NCBI RefSeq assembly: GCF_008728515.1
Contig: NC_044995.1
Coordinates: 10,365,104 to 10,429,103 of the forward strand
Direction of reading: 5' to 3'
From: Papio anubis
Taxonomy: Eukaryota > Chordata > Mammalia > Primates > Cercopithecidae
DNA: 64,000 nt
In this document: positions 23,101-35,100 of the stretch, one piece after another
Numbering within the stretch: position 1 is the stretch's first letter
Layout: every line of letters starts with the position of its first letter
Program-made: the position numbers and the translations under genes
Notes under the pieces: generated by a model
Database searches by the model: none
The model's input: only the letters and a program-made list of their open reading frames with translations
Told to the model about the DNA's origin: nothing

Positions 23101-26100
23101 GAGTTCATGTTCTTTGCAGGGATGTGGATGAAACTGGAAACCATCATTTTCAGCAAAGTAACACAAGAAGAGAAAACCAAACACCGCATGTTCTCACTCC
23201 TAAGTGGGAGCTGAACAAAGAGAACGCATGGACACAGGGTGGGGAACATCACACACCGGGGCCTGTCATGGGGGAGGGTGCTGGGGGAGGGATGGCATTA
23301 GGAGAAATACCTAATGTAAATGACGAGTTGATGGGTGCAGCACACCAACATGGCACGTGTATACCTATGTAACAAACCTGCACGTTGCGCACATGTACCC
23401 TAGAACTTCAAAGTATAATACTAATAAAAAAGAAAGATAGATTTGCTCTGCCTAGAAATCACCCAATTAGGACAGGGGCCACCCTGACAATTTTCAAGAG
23501 GAAGAAATGACTTTGGGCAAGTCATTTTTCCCCGGCTTTAACGCTGTCAACTGCCAAATCAGACAATCACATTTGTGTGCATTAACGTACTTCAGTTTTA
23601 AGTTTCTATAAATATCTTTAGGGGGGAAAAAATGATGTTCTTGTTTTGGCCTGGTTGGTTGAAGGCAGAACCAGCAAGTATCAAGGGAGGTGTTCGTAAG
23701 ATGAGGCTGGGTGTGGTGGCTCGTGTGAAGTACTGTAATCCCAGGACTTTAGGAGGTCAAGGCGGGCAGATCGCTTGAGACCAGGAGTGCAAGATCAGCC
23801 TGGGCAATATGGTGAAACCCTATCTCTACAAAAAATTACAAAAATCAGCTGGGTGTGGTGGCGTGCACCTGTAATCCTAGCTACTCAGGAGGCTGAGGTG
23901 GGAGGATCGCTTGAACCCGGGAGGCTGAGGTTGCAATGAGCCAAGATCGCGTCATTGCACTCTAGCCTGGGCAATATGGTGAAACCCCCATCTCTACAAA
24001 AAAATTACAAAAATCAGCTGAGTGTGGTGGCGTGCACCTGTAATCCTAGCTACTCAGGAGGCTGAGGTGGGAGGATCGCTTGAACCCGGGAGGCTGAGAT
24101 TGCAATGAGCCAAGATCACGTCACTGCACTCTAGCCTGGGCAACAGAGTGAGACCCTGTCTCAAAAAAAAAAAAAAAAAAAAGAAAATTAAAGTAAGTAC
24201 GAGAGATGGGAGGGCGGAAACAAACCTGAGAGGACGCCTTGCCCGGCAGAATCTACCTTCACCTTACAAGAGAGACTGAGATTCAAAAGATGAAAAACAA
24301 GATAGATGAAGACTGAAGCAATGACCCTCCGGGAAGGACAAGAATATTCAAGCCGCAAAGCCCACCTTGGAAAGAAACACCGCTCAGCATGAACAGCCCG
24401 GACTTACATCAGCTCTTCTATCTTGCACATTGGATGGTTCAGCGTCTCACACAGGTGCCTGACGTCAGTACGGGAGAGGCTTGTGCCATACAGGCTCAGA
24501 AGCTTCAGGTGAGGGTTGTGAAGAACTGCCTTAAACAATTCTGAATCGTGTCCTAAGTTAAGCATAGAAGTAAATCTGCAAAAGATTAAAACAAAAAATA
24601 GCGTCACGCAAGGAGATCCCAGCACAAAGCCAGACACCTGTTGTACGATTCTTCCTGCCCTGAACGCTGGGCCTCAGCATGCAGGTTCTGGAATTCTGGT
24701 TACTCCTGCCCATAAATTATTTCTCGATGGGGTCTTCAGACACCAGACAGCAGAGGCTCAAGCTGCTTAGAACTTTCCTGTTTCTCCCTAGCCCCTCCAC
24801 TTCTACATAACAGCAAACATGTAAGGAAAATGAGTCAGATGTATCCCATGTTAAACCAAGCCCCATGGGGACAGGAACAAACTATACTTGTACCTCTTTG
24901 AATTCTGAGATTTAATGCCTCACATAAAATAGACACACACATATCTGAATTAATGCTCCAAGCAAAACTGTGTTACCCAAGGAAAAAACCCATTTCTGTT
25001 TTAAAACTAAGGTTTTTTTTTTTTTTTTTTTTTTTTATATATAAAGGAGACGGTGTTATGTAGTGTCAAAAAACTCAGGCTCCAGAGTTACAGGAAACTG
25101 GATTTGATGTTTTGCTTTTCTCCTTGTTGCTTTTGCAAGATTGGGGAAATGACCTAATGGCTGTGTGGCCCAGTCTCTTCATGAAATACACAGATATGGT
25201 CATGGTGATTAAGAAATTAGCATTTAAGGACAGGCATGGTGACTCACACCTGTAATCCCAACACTTTGGGAGGCCAAGGCAGGTAGGTCATGTGAGGTCA
25301 GGAGTTCAAGACTAGCCTGGCCAGCTAGGTGAAACCCCGTCCCTACTAAAAATACAAAAAATTAGCTGGGCATGGTGGTGTGTGCCTGTAATCCCAGCCA
25401 CTCAGGAGGCTGAGGTAGGAAAATCACTTGAACCCAGGAGGTGGAGGTTGCAGTGAGCTGAGATTGTGCCACTGCACTCCAGCCTGGGCAACAAGAGCGA
25501 AACTCTGTCACCAAAAAATAAAGAAATTAGCATTTACTGTAATGCCTGAAACATGGCCAATTCATGTTGGCTTTTATTTTAGTATCTACATGTATATGCC
25601 ATATATGTGTATTTATAAACCAAATATGTAATTATAAACCAAATATGTATTTATAAACCAGCTTTATGTATTTACCAGATAAATACGAAATCAGAATATG
25701 TACTTATAATACAGACAAAATTTATGCATAAACAGATATATGTATGTATTTATTAGCCTAATAAATGTGTATTTACAAACCAGACACACGTAAGAATAAA
25801 TACATGACACATAAAACTTGCTCTATATGACTCCTGGTATTAGAACAGATGAGAACACCTTGATTTCTCTCCTAGTCAACTTTAAGAAATGATGGAGAAT
25901 TTTAAAAGTAAATATTTTACCATGTTCAAAAACTAGAATGGGAATTTTGAGTGGACCAGAATCAAAAGACAGATAAGGGCAGATAACAGAGGGAAACGGC
26001 AGGCTGGAGCAACTGTGGGGATTGTGGGCAGAGTGATCCCCTAAATATATCAGCAACACCCAGGTGCCACCTGCCCAGAGATAAAGGAAGCCAGGAGCTG

Positions 26101-29100
26101 GTGACAGGGAGGGGAGATGTACAGGGATCTGTGCAGCCAGTGAGCAGAGTCTGGTACAAATGACAGGTGGAAGTGCTTCCACAGGAAAACAGGGAATCCA
26201 GGCCAGGCACGGTGGCTCACATCTGTAATCCCGGCACTTTGGGAGGCCGAGGTGGGTGGATTACCTGAGTTCAGGAGTTCAAGACCACCCTGGTCAACAT
26301 GATGAAACCCCATCTCTACTAAAACACAAAAAATTAGCCGGGCGTGGTGGTGTGCACCTGTAGTCCCAGCTACTGGGGAGGCCGAGGCAGGAGAACTGCT
26401 TGAACCCAGGAGGTGGAGCTTGTAGTGAGCCCAGATCTCGCCACTGCACTCCAGCCTGGGCAGACAGAGCAAGACTCTGTCTCAAAAAAGCATAAATAAA
26501 AATAAAAATAAAAATAAATAAATAAAAAGAAAAGAAAAACAAGGAAACCCCTTGGTATCTGGAGACACCTGTGACAAAGGCGGGTGGCAAAAAGGATGGG
26601 AAGATCCGGCCTTCAAGCCACCACTTCCCATTAATGAAAGCACCGGGATTGGTTAGCCAGGCAGCTGCAGTGAATGTCAACCATCGGCCAGCAGCAAACA
26701 GTCGAGTCAACAGACAATATGGTGGGAAAACAGTCACAAAGATGAACATGTAATCAGGAATCATCACCATTTCAGGATAATCAACCTCAAGGAAAAGGGG
26801 CAACCTAAAATAGAAGAGTTGATTATGATACCATTTGTTGACTATTTGTCTTGTCAACTTTTTCCTTTTTCTGCACATAAATGATTGAAAAAAAAATACA
26901 ATTGCTGAGATGAATAAAGAATCAGAAGTCTGGGCTCATTCCTTCAACTTCAACACCAGTGCCTCCCTAAGGTTAGGGATTAAGGAACGCTGGAGGTGTG
27001 TGTGTTTGGAACATACTGATCCATCTGTGATTAGTCTGCCCTACATAACCCAAGGAATCAGTCTATTTCTCTCAGCCTCTACTGACGCCACTCTGCTTCC
27101 AGAAACTATTATCACTTTTTCTCAAGTATAACTTTTCCCTTAACTATAAGGTGAAAAAAAGTTGATAAAGCAAATAGAACAGGATCTGAACTAACCATTC
27201 CTCATGTGAGTGATGAAGTTGGATGATACCTCCAACGTTCCCTAAACCCTAACCTTGGGGAGGCATTAAAATCGGTGTTGAAGGAATGAGCCCTGGCTTC
27301 TGATTCTTTATTCGCCTCAGCAACTGCATTTATCATTTCATGTACAGAACTAAAAAGAAGGAAAAACATTTTTCAATTTCTTTTTTTCTTTTTTTTGAGA
27401 CGGAGTCTGGCTCTGTCGCCCAGGCTGGAGTGCAGTGGCGCGATCTCGGCTCACTGCAAGCTCCGCCTCGCGGGTTCACGCCATTCTCCTGCCTCAGCCT
27501 CCCCAGTAGCTGGGACTACAGGTGCCCGCCACCACGCCCGGCTAATTTTTTTGTATTTTTTAGTAGAGACAGGGTTTCACCGTGTTAGCCAGGATGGTCT
27601 CAATCACCTGACCTTGTGATTCGCCTGTCTCGGCCTCCCAAAGTGCTGGGATTACAGGCGTGAGCCACTGCGCCCGGCCCATTTTTCAATTTCAAGACAT
27701 GGCTAGATACTTTTGAAGAGAAATGAACAAACTGTCTCTATCATTCCTGCACAAATTAAAATGAATCTAATGATATTTACTAGACACTGAACTAAAGAAC
27801 TTTGTGTAAAATATCAATGAATTGGGAGGCCAAGGCAGGTGGATCACATGAGGTCAGGAATTTGAGATCAGCCTGGCCAACATGGTGAAACCCCGTCTCT
27901 ACTAAAAATACAAAATTAGCCAGGCATGGTGGCAGGCACCTGTAATCCCAGGCCATTGAGGCTGAGGCAGGAGAACTGTTGAACCTGGGAGGGAGGTTGC
28001 AGTGAGCTGAGATTGCACTGACAGGACTCCAGCCTGGGCTTACACAGTGAGACTGTCACAAAAATTTTTTTTTTTTTTTTTTGAGACGAGTCTGGCTTGC
28101 TGCTCAGGCTGAGTGCAGTGGCTGGGATCTCAGCTCTCACTGCAAGCCCGGGCCCGGTTCACGGCTCGCCTCAGCCCCTCCCGAGTAGCTGGGACTACAG
28201 GACGCCCGCCACCTCGCCCGGCTAGTTTTTTGTATTTCTTAATAGAGACGGGGTTTCAACCTGTTAGCCAGGATGGTCTCGATCTCCTGACCTCGTGATC
28301 CGCCCGTCTCGGCCTCCCAAAGTGCTGGGATTACAGGCTTGAGCCACCGCGCCCGGCCAAAATTTTTTAATTAAAGTTTTTTTTTAAATAAAAGATCAGT
28401 GATTTATTCTCACTGTCATTAGGACCATGAAGAAGCACTGATATCCTCATTTTGTAACCTAAGGCTCCTAGGAAGGACATGTACATCTTAATTCATGCCT
28501 TCACCCAGGTTTATCCGGATTACTGTTCTTCTGCTTCACGTTGCCATTGATCTCATCTAAAAATCAATGACTTCTTGTGCTTTAAGACTGAATTTATACA
28601 ATAAAAATCAATGACAAATGTCTTAATTGCAAGACCACTAACCACCTCTTCCTTGCTACTATTCCTCACATCACACTGAAATTCAGATACTGCTCATGCC
28701 TTATAATCAAGCCAGTCCCCTACTTTAACATATTTTCCAGAAAAAAAAAAAGTTCAGTGAGGTCCACTTTTTACTCTCCATGTGGAATCTTTAGAAATTC
28801 TTTTATGAGTCAGTTCCTTCATTATTTTCAGCACGCATTCATTCAATGGATGTTTCGTGAGCCCGTACAAAGCTTTGTATTTTTCTAGATGCTGAGGACG
28901 TGAGGGTAAAGGTATCCCCATCCATCACGGAGGTTTAGTCAACAGAGAAACACTGCGCTCCCTAAGATCACTCCTGGCTTTGGTGACTTGCTAGGAGATC
29001 TCGTACGACTTGCAATACAGTCATACAATGGCTGTGATTTATTTCAGCAAAAGGATACAAAGGAGAAACCACCAAGGGGAAAAGGAACATAGGAAAAATC

Positions 29101-32100
29101 CAGAGAAAACGAGACACAAGCCCGCAAGAGTCCTCTCCCCATAGGATCACCAGGACACAATAAATTCCTCCAGCAACAAAATGTGAGAACACGTGTGAAG
29201 CGTCATCTACCAGGGAGGCTCATGAAGGACTCAACGTCTGTGGTTTTTACTGGAGCTTGTCATACAGGCACCTTCTGCCTAGCATGAGCCAAAATTCAAA
29301 ACTCACTGAAGGGGCCGGGCGCGGTGGCTCAAGCCTGTAATCCCAGCACTTTGGGAGGCCGAGACGGGCGGATCACGAGGTCAGGAGATCGAGACCATCC
29401 TGGCGAACACGGTGAAACCCCGTCTCTACTAAAAAAAAAAAAAATACAAAAAACTAGCCGGGCGAGGTGGCGGGCGCCTGTAGTCCCAGCTACTCGGGAG
29501 GCAGGAGAAGGGCATAGACGTGAACCCGGGAGGCAGAGCTTGCAGTGAGCCGAGATCCGGCCACTGCACTCTAGCCTGGGCGACAGAGCGAGACTCCGTC
29601 TCAAAAAAAAAACAAACAAACAAACAAAAAAAACTCACTGAAGGAAACCAGACATTCAGTATAAACCACAGGGTTGGTACAGTTTAGGAACAGTGAACCA
29701 TTCCTATCAGTTAGGTTGATGGAAACTCTCCCAAAGTCCAAGTTTCAAGACAACAGCCAAGCCAGGTGCGGTGGCTCACGCCTGTAATCCCAGCACTTTG
29801 GAAAGCCGAGGTGGGCGGATCATGAGGTCAGGAGCTCGAGACCAGCTTGGCCAACGTGGTTAAACCTCATCTCTATTAATACAAAAAGTAGCCGGGTGTG
29901 GTGGTGCATGCCTATAATCCCAGTTGCTCGGGAGGCTGAGGCAGGAGAATCGTTTGAACCTGGGAGGCAGAGGTTGGGGTGAGCTGAGATCACGCCACTG
30001 CACTCCAGCCTGGGTGACAAGAGCGAAACTCCGTCTCAAAACAACAACAACAACAACAACACAACACAACACAACAAACAAGACATCAGCCAAGGACCGA
30101 CCTAGCAAACAGATCTTTCTAGAGACAGCAGTCTAAAGACTGCTATGTTTTTTCTGCACAAATATGTGGGCTAATAATTCAATGCACTAACTCTTACCAA
30201 AAAGACGTACAAGGTGCTTTGGGAGCATAGACAGTCTTCTGTGATGACATGACCTTTCAAGCTGAAGGAAGACTTAAATTTAACCTGAAAGCAATGTTTG
30301 CTTATAGAGGTAAAGAGAACAGCATGGCCCAGGCAAATCAAGATAAGTAAAATATCAGGAAACAACTCTGTTTCTATTCTCTCATATATTATTTGTATAA
30401 AAGTAATAACAAAAACTTTATTAGGATTAAAAGAAACCAAAGAAAATATTGCACATCAGCACTCTGTTTTATAAATGCTACCTATTATGCTTATCTTTAT
30501 TATTTTTCTTTCTTTTTTTACAAATTTAAGGCTGTTTTTCTGTCTGTCCTCAGCACCCTTCCTTTCTCACCTGACAAACATCTATTCTTCATCCATCCAC
30601 AACCAAGCAAAGGTCCCCCTTAACCAGGACTGCTCACTCTCTGGCCCTCCAAGTAGATTTCATTTTACACGTCACTACATTTTTATTATTATTATTATTA
30701 TACTTTAAGTTCTAGGGTACATGTGCACAATGTGCAGGTTTGTTACATATGTATACATGTGCCATGTTGCTGTGCTGCACCCATTAACTCGTCATTTACA
30801 TTATGTATATCTCCTAATGCTATCCCTCCTCCCTCTCCCCTCCCCACAACAGGCCCCGGTGTGCGATGTTCCCCGCCCTGTGTCCAAGTATTCTCATTGT
30901 TCAGTTCCCACCTATGAGTGAGAACATGCGGTGTTTGGTTTTCTGTCCTTGTGATAATTTGCTCAGAATGATGGCTTCCAGCTTCACCCGTATCCCCACA
31001 AAGGACATGAACTCATCCTTTTTTATGGCTGCATAGTATTCCATGGTGTATATGTGCCACATTTTCTTAATCCAGTCTGTCACTGATGGACATTTGGGTT
31101 GGTTCCAAGTCTTTGCTATTGTGAATAGTGCCGCAGTAAACATACGTGTACATGTCACTGCATTTAACACACTGGATTGCAGCTCTGCATTTATGTACTG
31201 GTCTTCTTCCAAAAAGGCCACAGTAGAGAGAAGGAAACTCTGCCACTTGCTTAAAGGACAGGTTAACATCAAACTTACATGAGTTTTCGGAGTTTACAAA
31301 CAGGCTGAGTCAGCGCTTTGCAAAGAATCGCCAGGGAGGCATCGTCGAGGCTGCTGTTTTCCATGTCTAATATCTGGAAGTTCTTGTTGGTAATGAACAC
31401 TGAGCAAAGCTCCCGCCAGTAGACGAGCTTCTCGTTGTAACTATGAGAGAACAAAGATCGTGATTCTCCAGTGACTAAACGCAATTCAAGACATTCTCAA
31501 AACAGGCCAAACACCATTTCCAAAGTCCCTCAAAGCTGACAGACACCCAGGCCTGAACAGGGAGAAGGTCAGCCAGGTAAACTGAGCCAACATGACATAA
31601 TAGTTAGGAAGTAGGCCCTGGCCAGGCAGACTGGCTCAAGCCTGTAATCCCAGCACTTTGGGAGGCCAAGGCAAGAGAATCGCTTGAGCTTAGGAGTTTG
31701 AGAATGGCCTGGGCAACATAGCAAGACTCCTTATCTATTAAAAATTTAAAAAATCAGCCAGGTGTGGTGGCATACACCTGTAGTCCCAGCTATTTGGGGG
31801 CTGAGGTGGGAGGATCACTTGAACCCAGGAGTACAAGACTAAAGTGAGCTATGATCATGCCACTGCACTAAGCTAGGGAAACAGAGCAAGACCCTGTCTC
31901 GAAAAAAAAGAAAGAAAGTGAGCACTATTTACAATAGCAAAGACATGGAATCAACTTAAATGCCCATCAATGATAGACTGGATAAAGAAACCGTGGTAAA
32001 TATACACCATGGAATACTACGCAGTCATGAAAAGGAATAAGATCATGTCTTTTGCGAGGACATGGATGGAGCTGGAGGCCATTATCCTTAGCAAACGACT

Positions 32101-35100
32101 GTAGGGACAGAAAACCAAATACCGCATGTTCTCATTTATAAGTAGGAGCTAAATGATGAGAACACACGGACACAGGAAAGGGAACACCACACACTGGGGC
32201 CTGTTGGAGTGTGGGGCTTGGGAGGAGAGAGAGCATCAGGAAGAATAGCTAGTAGATGTCGGGCTTAATACCTGGGTGATGGGATGATCTGTGCAGCAAA
32301 TCACCATGACGTATGTTCACCTATGTCACAAACCTGCACATCCTGCACATGTAACCCCTGAACTTAAAAGTTGGAAATAAAAAAAAAAAAGAAAGTGGAT
32401 CCTGAGACAAGAGTAATTGATTGGAATGAAACTCTGGTGTAAACATTTAGTAACTATGTGACCCTGGCCAAGCTATTCAACCTTGTTGTTTCCATTTCCT
32501 CTTCTTTTAGATGAGAATACTTGAGTGTTCTATGGACAAGGGTTATTTGGTGACCCCTCAGTGAACAGGGAACTGTGTCCAAAAACGTTATCACGAACAG
32601 CAGCGTGTGTCTGAGAGCTAACGTATGAGCTAGGAACCTGAACCCGACGGAAGAATATAAGGCAAAATCAGCGGAGGGAAAAGGCATATGGAAAAAATGC
32701 AGAGGAAACGAGGCAGGAACTTCCAGGAGTCCCCTCCCTTGGGGTCACCAGGGGATACTGCACAAGCTATGAAGGGAGGGGGAAGAAGCACAGTCTGAAA
32801 ACAATAAAAATGATGAAAAAAAATAAAAAAGAAAAGGAAAGAAAGAGAAAGAGAAAAAGAAAGAGAAAGAAAGAGGAAGGAAAGGAGGGAAGGAGGGAGG
32901 GAGGAAGCAAGCAAGGCCAGGCGTGATGGCTCATGCTTGTAATCCTAGCACTTTGGGAGGCTGAGATGGGTGGATCACCTGAGTTCAGTAGTTCAGGAGT
33001 TCAAGACCAGCCTGGCTAACATGGTGAAACCCTGTCTCTACCAAAAACACAAAAATTAGCCAGGCGTGGTGGCGTGCACCTGCAATCCCAGCTACTTGGG
33101 AAGCTGAGGCAGGAGAGTTGCTTGAACCCAGGAGGCGGAGGTTGCAGTGAGCTGAGATCGCACCCCTGCACTCCAGCCTTGGTGATAGAGCAAGACTCCA
33201 TCTCAAAAAAAAAAAAAAAAAACCTCCTGCTAGCCTCTTAACCTCACATTGGTCCTATGAAGTCGATAAACTTTTATTCCTCTTTATACAAATGGAAAAA
33301 GTTCAAGAAGTTGCAGCTCATGATCCCACAGCTGACAAATGGTAGTGCCACGGCTGGAAAGGAAGCCTTTCTGACTCCAACCTCCATGCTCTTAAGCACA
33401 GCAGCAAAAGGCCCACGAAACACCCACGGGCCACTAGAGCAAACTCCAAGCGTAGTGCAGTGGGGCAGGGGATTAATAGACGACTCACCCTGAGGCGCAT
33501 CCTGAGTCATCTGGAAAGATATTCTCCATACACATGCGAAGTGTCGTTAAACCTCGACAATGCTTCAGGCAGAATGAAGCTATTACCAAATGTTCTATGT
33601 TACCAATATAAATGAACACTTCTTCAAAGAAATTCATCACTTGTGTTACAAATTCTTTTTCCTGAGTTTCAAATAAACTAACGAATAATTCCTGGAAACC
33701 CATGGCTTCCCTATCAGCTTCACATTGACTTAAACTTTTAAGGGATTGGGTTATTTCCTGCTGTAGGTCTTTTGACAGTGGAAAACCAAAGGATGTCTCC
33801 AGCATGCTGACAATTTCTTCTGCTGAAATTCCAAACATGAATATCCCCACCTGGGTCAAGTGGGTTTGAGGCTGAATCACAGTTGCTTTTACAAGTTGAG
33901 TTATGCTTCCAATGGCCGGGTTAGGATCGTCTTTGGGTCGTTTGAGCAAATAAAACATGGCGGCACAAAACTCTTGGATACACAGATGGATGAAGGTAAA
34001 ACAATCCCCTCTCCGTTGGAGAAGTCTCATATCCACCCACATCAAGCCCTCAGACTCAGATAACCCATTCCTCCAGAGATCCTCATGGCAAAAGACAAAT
34101 GTGTATGTCCATACTCCCTCTGCAGCCAAAGCACACAGGTTTTTTAGTCGGGCTCTGTTCACCTTAGGCACAAAACTCTGACTTCCTGCTTTGAATACAT
34201 TTGTTAAGAAGGATGCATATAAAGAGGTGGTGTTTTGGGAGTTTATTTCAAGGTCTTCTCCCCTCTCTAGCCTCTGTTTCACGCAAGTACAGACCAACCA
34301 GCATATAAAGGGATTATGGCACAAGATAAACAGCGGTCCACTATCTCTCACAAAATTGAAGACTTTCAAGGCTTTGCTCTTCTCACCAAAGTAGTAGGAG
34401 AAATACGACTTCTTTTCAGATTCAGTGAATCCTGAGAGCTTTATAAGTTTTGGATGCTGCAACATAAAATAGTGTTTTTGCATAGCCAGTTTTCCTAAGG
34501 CAATAAGCAGAGAGCATTCTGGAAGCATCTTTTTCTGCAACAAACTGCTCAGGATAATTGACGTTGGCTGCTGCCGCCTCCAGTCATCGCTCAAGTCGTC
34601 CTTAAATTTCAAGTTAAACTTCAGGTGCTCAAAGCCATCCATGATGAACAGAATTCTCTCTGGCTGGGAAAAAATGTCTTCGATCGTCTCTGAAGACTCA
34701 GGCCAGTCCCTGGAGAGGAGCTCCAGTAAGCTGGTCTCTGTGACCCCGTTCATTTCATAGACATTGAGGAAAAACACAAATGTGAACCTATCCTTCCATA
34801 AGTTTCCCTCTGCCCAGTCCAACATCACTTTTCTTAGAAGGGTTGTTTTTCCAATTCCGTCGGAACCTTCCAGGACCACAGTGTGGAGTCTAGCCGCAGC
34901 AGTGTATGCGCCAGTCAATTCTTTATACTTATTTCTCATGGTTTCTTTGTAGAAATGCTCAGGGACGGGAAGACAGGTTTCCTTCTCCCATATGAGTTGA
35001 AATTTTTCCTTCATATGCTTTCTATATGGGTTTAGCTTATCTGTGAGAACAGGATATCAGATAGTTAAAAACGCACTCATTCTTTTATACTCCTCAGAAC

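Larger units (their letters stand above)
28966..30150 (-). mobile_element. Old unclassified interspersed element, interrupted by two Alus
   Basis: GATTTATTTCAGCAAAAGGA, CAAGAGTCCTCTCCCC and TGAGAACACGTGTGAAGCGT resemble an abundant old repeat. A second piece of the same family lies at 32640-32780. Confidence 0.5.

Noticed and set aside
22972..23214. Frames with MWHIYTMEYYAAIKKDEFM-type peptides (also at 30901-31272).
   Set aside because: Remnants of L1 ORF2 3' ends, not host genes.
24600..24900. Search for an extra LRR exon between exons 3 and 4, or a relocated exon 7 in 3732-10917.
   Set aside because: No sequence coding for the missing LRR peptide was found; the only remnant is at 15410-15498.
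33860..34394. Plus-strand frames inside NLRP9 exon 2.
   Set aside because: Antisense shadows of the NACHT coding sequence.
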